From positions 7,250,046 to 7,314,045 of the forward strand of contig JAKZAP010000016.1 of NCBI GenBank assembly GCA_023053575.1: 64,000 nucleotides of DNA. Reading direction: 5' to 3'. The translations under genes were made by a program, and so were the position numbers. The notes beneath the pieces were generated by a model. It did not search any database and had not been told where the DNA came from. It was given only the letters and a program-made list of their open reading frames with translations. This stretch comes from Branchinecta lynchi (taxonomy: Eukaryota; Arthropoda; Branchiopoda; Anostraca; Branchinectidae). Positions 47,901-56,900 of this stretch are shown here, piece by piece. The stretch's first letter is position 1; every line of letters begins with the position of its first letter.

Positions 47901-50900
47901 ATGCAAATTGTTTCCCTCTTTTCGCTATAAATCAACGGGTCTCGGAAAAGGCTTTAAACAAACAAAACCGTGGGTTATTTCTTGAAAGTACAACCAAGTT
48001 TTAAAGTATTCAAATACACTAAAATACTATAAGTTGAAGAGGGTACGGGTACGGTAGAACGGACTGAAGAAAAAGAGACATTTGGTGAGGAAAGTGAACG
48101 TGGTTAAGGTAGGCAGGTAGGTTTTATTTAAATTTTTAACTAAACATTAATCAACAAATAAAACCCAACAAAACTTATACTTCGCAGCAAAAAGAAAATC
48201 CTAAGGACTTGCGCAGCAAAGGAAACTTTGGAAGATAAAACTTCAGAATCATATGGTAGGACACGCTGAAGACGGTAAGACGGGGAAGACATGGTAAGGA
48301 GTGAACAGGTGGGAAATGGTAAGGATTCAACGAAGATATAGTAGGATATTATGACGACAGTAGGATATTGTTCACGGCGGTGATGACGGCGTAAGCTGTG
48401 AGGGCAAGGACAAAGTGAGCAACGTGAACACATGGTGGGAATCGGCGAAGGTAATGTGAGGCTATTGTGCTGGAATGGCTAGGATAAGGTGAATACACGA
48501 TTATAGCCTTGACGAAAAGGGGAGACATGTAAGGCGAGGATACAGTGTAAACATGCTAAGAATAGTGACCACGGTAGGAAAGTCGTGGGGACATAATTAA
48601 GATACTGCAGGCCGCGGTGAGGACATCTCGAAGAAACGTGAACTCAGGAAATCGTAAGTACAGAACGAAGATATACCGGAACCGAGACATAGATAAGACA
48701 GTGCAACAAAAAGTTCAGCATAACGGGGGCCTCAAAACGGGAGATCTGATTCGGCATAAATACTCTGAATTGGACTCTCCGGAAGTGAACTTGCAGACGA
48801 ACTTCTTGTCTTCAACTCGAACAACCTTATAGGTTACAATTTCCAACCCAGCACACAGCGCTTTAAGAAAGACGTCAGCCGATGGAAGTCAGCCTATGAA
48901 CATTCTAGAAACTTTCTCTACTAACAATGTAAAATTTGTTTGCAGAGGCTTCCGCTGATTTTTGCAATCGGTAACAATATCCTAAACAGCAATGACTAAT
49001 GACTTCAGCCCAAGCTGACCCTGGAAAATACGAACCCTTAAATAATATATAATAAAATATACGAACCCTTTCAAGTGCTTCACCTAGGACGTGAGCAGTC
49101 GAATGCCAGAAAACTGCTTGCGCCTCCTCATCGTCGAACTTGAGCAGCTTGAGGTCACAGTCACCCTCTAGAGGTCTCTCCAAATCCCAAAGTTTCCCGT
49201 TCACTTTTGAAATAACAGTCGCTTCTGCGAGTCCTTTGCTGAAATATTAACCATAATATAAACGATTAAGAAAATATTAACTGTTGCTGAGGATATATTG
49301 AATCTAAGCAGGACTGTATCTGGTATTGAAGAAAATTATGGTATTTTATGTATAGAGTACATGAAGACTGGATTGAAGTTTAATGCTGAGAAGAGTGAGG
49401 TTGTTGCAATTGGTAAAACACGTAATCGGCCCTCCCCGGATAATGTTTGTCCAGATGGTCATCCGGTACCGCTATCGCCAAGCATCAATTACCTAGTACT
49501 TCCTATTGGGAGTGATTTGAGACATCGTTAGAATTTGTAGGTTCAAAGCTTCGTAAGTCATACGGTATGCTTGTTCCGTGTAAAGCTCGATATAAAAGAA
49601 GTATACTACCTAAAATTTACAATGCATTTGCTGTGCCCCGTTTGCTTGCTATGTCGGCTTTTTGGAATGTATTCACTATCTCTGACAAGAAGACCGGTCG
49701 TTGTTTTTTCGGTATGCCAAGTTCTTGCTTGGTATGCCTCTGTGGGCCATAACCGGCGCCTGGTTTCTCTGTATGGGGTCACAGATCCGATCAAAGCTAT
49801 CGCGGAACGAAGATTGGGGTTTGAGAAGTCGTTGGATTCGACGAATAGCTTGTTCAGCACCATTCTGTAAATTTTTACTTGAAGATGTTTTTGGGATCCC
49901 AAAACGTAAGTGGAGGGATACCTATGACATCGCAAAAGTTGTCCGTCTGTCCGTCCGTCCGTCCGTCCGTCTGTCCGTCCGTCTGTAAGCACGATAACTC
50001 TCGAAGGGAATGAGATATTTTGATGAAACTTGGTGAGAAGGTTCGTTGGGTCGTCGGACCAGTCAAGTTCGTAGATGGGCTTTGTAGCTCTACATTTAGG
50101 GGTGGGGGAGGGGATTGAAATTAAGGGACAAACAAAATATTTTGAAACAGCTAATGTGATAGTCGATTATGGGGTAAGAAGACATGCTGAACATGATGGT
50201 GAAAACCATTTTGTCATCGGACAAGTAGTTCGCCCGGAATCCGGCCAAAACCGGAAAGTTTGTTGAAAGTAAAAGTTTTATTTGAAGTTGATTAGATGTT
50301 CGATTTAGGGGTAGGAAGACATGCTGAAGACGATGGTGAAAATTATTTTCTCGACGGACAAGTATTTCGCCCGGAATCCGGCCCAAACCGGAAAGTTTGT
50401 TGAAAGTAAAAGTTTTATTTGAAATTGATTAGATGTTCGATTTAGGGGTAGGAAGACATGCTGAAGACGATGGTGACAACTATTTTCTCGATGGACAAGT
50501 ATTTCGCCCGGAATCCGGCCCAAACCGGAAAGTTTGTTGAAAGTAAAAGTTTTATTTGAAGTTGATTAAATGTTCGATTTAGAGGTAGGGAGACATGCTG
50601 AAGACGATGGTGAAAACTATTTTCTCGACGGACAAGTATTTCGACCGGAATCCGGCCCAAACCGGAAAGTTTGTCAAAATTAAAAGTTTAATTTGGAGTT
50701 GATTGGATGTTCGATTTAGGGCAAGAAGACATGCTGAACACTTATGTGAAAACAAGTTTCTACCCGGACATGTAGTTCGTCCGGAATCCGGCCAAAACCG
50801 GAAAACTGTTGGAAGTCAAAGTTTTATTTCTAGTTGATTAGATAAGCGATTTAGGGGTAAGAAGAGATGCTGAGTCCCTGTGTGACAATCGTATTTTACC

Positions 50901-53900
50901 CGGACATATAGTTCGACCGGAATCCGGCTGGAATCGGAAAATTTGTTATAAGCTAAATTTCTATTTGAAGTTGATTAGATGTTCATTACTGGGGAAAGAA
51001 GATACCCTGATTTCGTCTTTGAGCTTTCTTTTTTCGCCGGACAAGTAGTTCTGGAGTTCGGCCGGAACCGGGAAATTGGCAGAAGTGGCAGGAAGTTTTC
51101 GTCAAAACAGGTATGACTTATAGGGGTAAACACACATGCTGAATCCAAATCTAAACTTGGTTTTCTCAGGTGATTAGCTATTTGGCCTTAATCTGTTTCT
51201 GAATTTTAATTGTAAAAATGTTCAAGGAGTCTGGCGAAGACTGGATCTGGCTAAGACAAGACCCAGTTGTCTGGATCAGATATTGAATTTTTGGGATCCC
51301 ATCGAAACCTTTGGTCTTGTTTTCTTTCGTCGTGTTAAATGTGTTTCTTTTTGCAGTTGTTGTGATGAGAAGGTGATTTGTCTATGTCTGTATTTGTTTT
51401 CTTCTTCTTTTTTTTCTCTTTATATTTACTCCGTGTTTACAGCATGCGTGTATTTCGGGTAATAAATTTATTGATTGATTGATTGGTTAGCTTCATGGAT
51501 TTTCTTAAAGGACCCGTCGTACCCATAAGACAATGCAACTTACTTCCGAATTACATTAATTCTTAAACCTGAATATCTAACTTTCATATGTTACATTCTA
51601 AACCCGCTCAAGAAACCAATCTTCGCACTTGCCGCGATTCACATTTTTCCATGCGCATATGCTCCCAACGAGCGTTGACGTATCACGCTCCTGATGCGTA
51701 AAACCGGTTATCACGATCTTGCCGAGTTTTTGCTAGAAGTCAATAGGTCTGGGAAAAGGCTTAAAACAGCCAAAGTCGTGAATAATTTGTTAAAAGTAGA
51801 GCTTAGTTTTACAGCATTCTGATAGTTTTCCATATTGCAACATACACAGTATGAAGTGCGAGGCGTGCTTTATCAATTTTCGGACTGATTATACTGGAGT
51901 TTCTAACTGGCTTTCGACTTTCACTCTCGTCAGCAAAAGCGTGACTTCGTTTGGTTGGGGATATCAGATGAGTTAGATAGAAAAGAAGAACATGGAGGGA
52001 GTCGTGGGCATCCCAAGATTAATCCCCGACTGTGACCGGAGACATATATCAACAATGAAATCCAATTTTCTAATTTGTGGCATTCGTTAATATATCTTCG
52101 CTATGTGAAACACGCCATTGAACCTCGGGAAGAACAAGAAACATTAATCGAACGGATCCCTTAAAGGACAACTGAACAATAAAACCATACTTGAACACAC
52201 CATAGAGAATACATTTACAGACATGGCCACGGGGAGCATTCTTCTCCTGAGCGTGACGTTTTCAAAATTGGGATGTTCGTTTCTGGAGGTTTCCACATGC
52301 AGACTCCAAGATAAAAAGCGCAATTCATTCAAATACTTGAACATACCATGGAAAATGCATTTACAGACATGGCCACGGATATCATTCTTCTCCTGAGCGT
52401 GACGTTTTAAAAATTTTCTAGGGGTTTCCGCATGCAGACTCCAAGACAAAAAGCGCAATTCATTCAAATCCTGTACAGCGCTGGCCGGATCGTATTGGAA
52501 TTTCTTCTAGATATACGTTTGGGCTTAACTGATAAAATATTCCAGAAGACGGGTTGATTGAAGACATTTGTTCATCTCTAAAATTGTTCGGTACTGAAAT
52601 AAGGACAGATGCAAAATGGAGCAAAGATCATAGCTTGGAAACACTATTTCGTATTTGGATTGGGTTTTCTGCAGGCAATGTTAACGGAAGTCATACCGAT
52701 AGGGATGATACTTGGTACTCTTCATTCAGGTGTCCTTCAACACTGATTCATATACTATGTAAATCAATCAACAACGTTTGTTGTGGTCAGGTGTGATGAC
52801 GTGTCTGTCTCTTTGCTGGGCACACGGCGATTCTTCACCGGCACGAAGAATTAGCCATCAAGATACTGGTTGCTATAGTTGTAAAGTTTCAACGAAAATT
52901 TGCGAAAATTGCAAAAATTCGCCGAAAAACTGTGAAAAATTGCGAAAAATAAAAAAAATGTGTTGAAAATTAAGATGCTGAGCTTGATTACATTGTTTCT
53001 ACATATTTGCATCTGTGTCAGGTCAGAACTGAGAAACTCACTCAAGATTGTGCTTCCCCCCACTCCCTCTCACACCGTACGACTAACCAGAAGATCTCCA
53101 CCAAGAACATTTCCAAGTTTTCTAACATTAAAACCTCTGTGTTTTGATGATAATTTCTCCCCTCCCCCTTAACTAGAAGTAACATTTGCGATTCGTGTTG
53201 TCAGAAATTCAAATCTTGGGGTGGTTTGCACTGCTGTCTAGACGACAAAATTACTGGAAAAACTGGGTTCGCTCACATATGTGGCCCTCTTTTTAGTATT
53301 TACAATAAAATCACAAAAACTGGGCAATATCCATCTGTGTGGAAAAATGGGTTTGTTACACCTATCCCCAAGAAGGACTCAGCTAATGATTTCACCGGTG
53401 TTCGTCCCATTACAACGACGTCTATTTTTAGTAAAATTTATGAACAGTTCCTTTAATCGTGGTTGAAGGACAAAATTGTTAGTTTACTTGATAGAATTTT
53501 AAAAAATTTAGATGCACCTGGCAACTGTTTAATCTAATTACAATTTGCTTAACAAGGCTTTCCATTTGATTAGCCATAGCAAGCTCGTCGAGAAACTACT
53601 AAATAAATTTAAAATTGACGTTTTCCTTGTACGAATTATTGCGAATTTCCTGTCAGATCGGACGCAAGGTACTAAATATAAGTCAACCTATTCAGATAGC
53701 CTCCCCATTTTTTTCTGTGTACCACAAGGCACTCTTCTTGGCCCTTTGTTTTTCCTTGTGATGACCAACGAGCTTGCCGTAACTTTCCAAGACAGATGGA
53801 AGCACGTAGACGACTTGTCCATTTTAGATAGATGTCGTAGTGGTATAACAAGCAGTGCCCAATTATGTTAAATAATATCTGTGTTGAAGCCGCTGCTGAA

Positions 53901-56900
53901 CAAATGGTTGTTATTAGTACTTAATATGGAGAAATCATTGGTTCTAACAATGTCCTTTTTAAAAAGTAACCCTGTTTTTTTCCCTCCAATTCCTCACTCT
54001 CAGCATGTTAAGGAACTTAAATTCTTGGGAGTTCACATAACAGCGGATTAAAAGTGGGATAGACAAGTTGAAATTATGCTAAGGAGTGGTAACATGTCCC
54101 TCCGTATTATCCCGTTATGGAGTCCCACCAAAGCATCTCCTAAGAGTTTATCTTTCTTTCATACGCCCACTTCTGGATTACTGTTGCCCTGTGTGGCACT
54201 TTGGAATTACTCGTGAACTGTCTGATTCAATTGACAGGATACAGTTTAGAGCCCTCCTTGTAATTTCCAAGTCCACAAAATACCGTATAAGACCTCCTTT
54301 ATACTAATAATTTAGAAACCCTGTTGAAGCGTCGTGCAAAACTTTTGTCAGTGTTTGGAACTAAAATCCTGAATACACCAGCACTACGTGATATCCTCCC
54401 CCCAGATTTTTCAACGGCAAGAGTAAGACCTGAGAGTGGTAGCCCAGCCAATACCCAAATAGCAGTAATTAAACACACAACGACTCGTTACCTAAGAAGT
54501 TTTGTTCCCGCTTATGTCAACCTTTTTAACTCGCATCATTAATTGTATACAGATTTGAATATTTCCTGTTATGTTTGACAAGTCTTGATTATATCCAAAC
54601 TAGTGTAGAATTATCTTTTGTATATAATTAGTGTTAATATGGACGACAACCACCAAATCAGCTTGGCCGTTGTATCGGTTTTGAAAATAAACTGAATTGG
54701 CCATATTCCTGTTCAGCGCTTCCAAGCGGACTAGTTTCTGTTAATCCCCCCATGCCTCACGGTCATCACTTGGATCAGACATGGTAAAATATTATCCACA
54801 GGTTAGCAAGTGGAAAACCTGTCATCTGAGTCCCAGGTAATTGAGGTTTTGCATATGTTTCAGCAGCAGAAAGGGAAAGTGACCCACTACCCTATGGATT
54901 CGAATTTTTACTATGTCTAACCAACACTTGTGTATAGACATAGTAAAACCTCGAATCGATAGGGTAGTGGGTCACTTTCCCTTTCTGCTGCTATAACATA
55001 TGTAAAACATCAATTAACCTGGGACACAGATGACAGGTTTTCCGCTTACTAACCTGTGGATCTATTTTACCATGTCTGATGATGTCTGATCCAAGTGATG
55101 ACCGTGAGGCATGGGGGGATTAACAGAAACTAGTCCGCTTGGAAGCGTTGAACAGGAATATGGCTAATTGAACTGAACAAGCGATTTGGAACTGTAACAC
55201 ACTGTTAGCATAGATTACCAACAAAATTTAGCTTTTTATTGAGGGGAAAACATTAGAGGTGTATTCTCGCCGTTCCCCGAGGACTCCTTTTGATGAGTCC
55301 CTGCGTTTTTGTTTGTCACAGGGACTCACTCCCCGTATTCTCGCGAGTCGCCACAGACGGGGAATGCTACGATTATCATCACAATCATCAAAAAGGACTC
55401 CCTTTCAGATCTGGAGGGGAATCAATTTTTGCTTGTGTTGCGCAACGTAAAATTAATAAAAAACAATAAGAATAAAGGAAACCAAAAATAAAGCGGATTC
55501 AGACTAGTTTCATCAGCTGCAATTTTTTTTTTTGAACAAAATGGATGTTCTCGCTGTTTTCCGTACGTGTAGTCCGCGTGGAGTGACTCCCTCTATTCTC
55601 GCTGTTCCCCGTGACTCCCCGGGGAGTCCTCGGGGAACAGCGAGAATACGCCTTAGGTAAAGATAGAGAGGTACTAAATAAGAGTATCAGAATCTATGTA
55701 TTACATGTCTTTTTTCTTTCTTTTTTTCATACTCCGTTTGTGACTTTTGTCTTTCGAAAGGGTAATAAATATCATTCATTCATTCAGTGAACAAGGACTA
55801 AGGTTTTCGGTGGGATCCCAAGGGGAACTTTTTGGGGGTGTCGGACCTAGCAGATTTCCTAAAACATAAAACTTACAATCCTTAAACGCCTTTAGCGAGA
55901 TCAAGTTGGTAATAGTTTTCATGGAAAAGAATATCAATAATTGTTAATTCGTAAACCGCCGGCTTTAGCCAGATACCACGAACACCGCGAAACCGCCTTT
56001 TAACCGTGGTATCAGATACTAGGGAACCGCAAAACGACTTTAAACCGTGATATCAGATACTAGGGAACCGCAAAACGCCTTTTAACCGTGGTATCAGATA
56101 CTAGGGAACCGCAAAACGACTTTAAACCGTGGTATCAGATACTAGGGAACCGCAAAACGACTTTTAACCGTGGTATCAGATACTAGGGAACCGCAAAACG
56201 ACTTTTAACTGTGGTATCAGATACTAGGGAACCGCAAAACGACTTTTAACCGTGGTATCAGATACTAGGGAACCGCAAAACGACTTTTAACCGTGGTATC
56301 AGATACTAGGGAATCGCAAAACGACTTTAAACCGTGGTATCAGATCCCAGACGAGAAAAAATAATTTCCTGGACGCCCCTTTATTTTCCGGTATAACAAC
56401 CTTCATGTCAGTTTTTACTGGAGAATTGTGTTCATATTTTAACCTCCTCCTTCCCCCCGACTACGGTATAATGACAGATCCAGTGAGAAAATAAAGAACA
56501 CATATGGATTAGCCTCCATACATTCTTACCCTAAATCAAAGTCCCAATCGACTTCAGAGTCGATTGGTCTTTCATTCTCATCAAATTTCTCTTTTTTGCC
56601 AAATTTTGAACAAATTTCAAAACAAATATTATTTCAACCCTTCTTGGCAAGGGATCTCTTCAGGCTCCAGCTGGAAAATGAACTTCTGATTTCTAAGTAG
56701 TGAACTGATAAGACAAAAATGCTCCTCAGCCGGGATTTGAACCCAGGACCCTCTGCTTACAAGGCAGTCGCTCTACCAACTGAGCTACCGAACTTCTGAT
56801 ATTTCGGCCTTCTTAGAAAGGGCCCTCTTCAGGCTCAAACCAGAAAAACGAGCCTGTAACCAACTAATCACATATACGTGTCCTTTAACGCACTGACGAT

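Noticed and set aside
56000..56345. CRISPR-like array of 41-bp repeats
   Set aside because: There are no distinct spacers; units are contiguous, in an animal genome, and related to a MITE.
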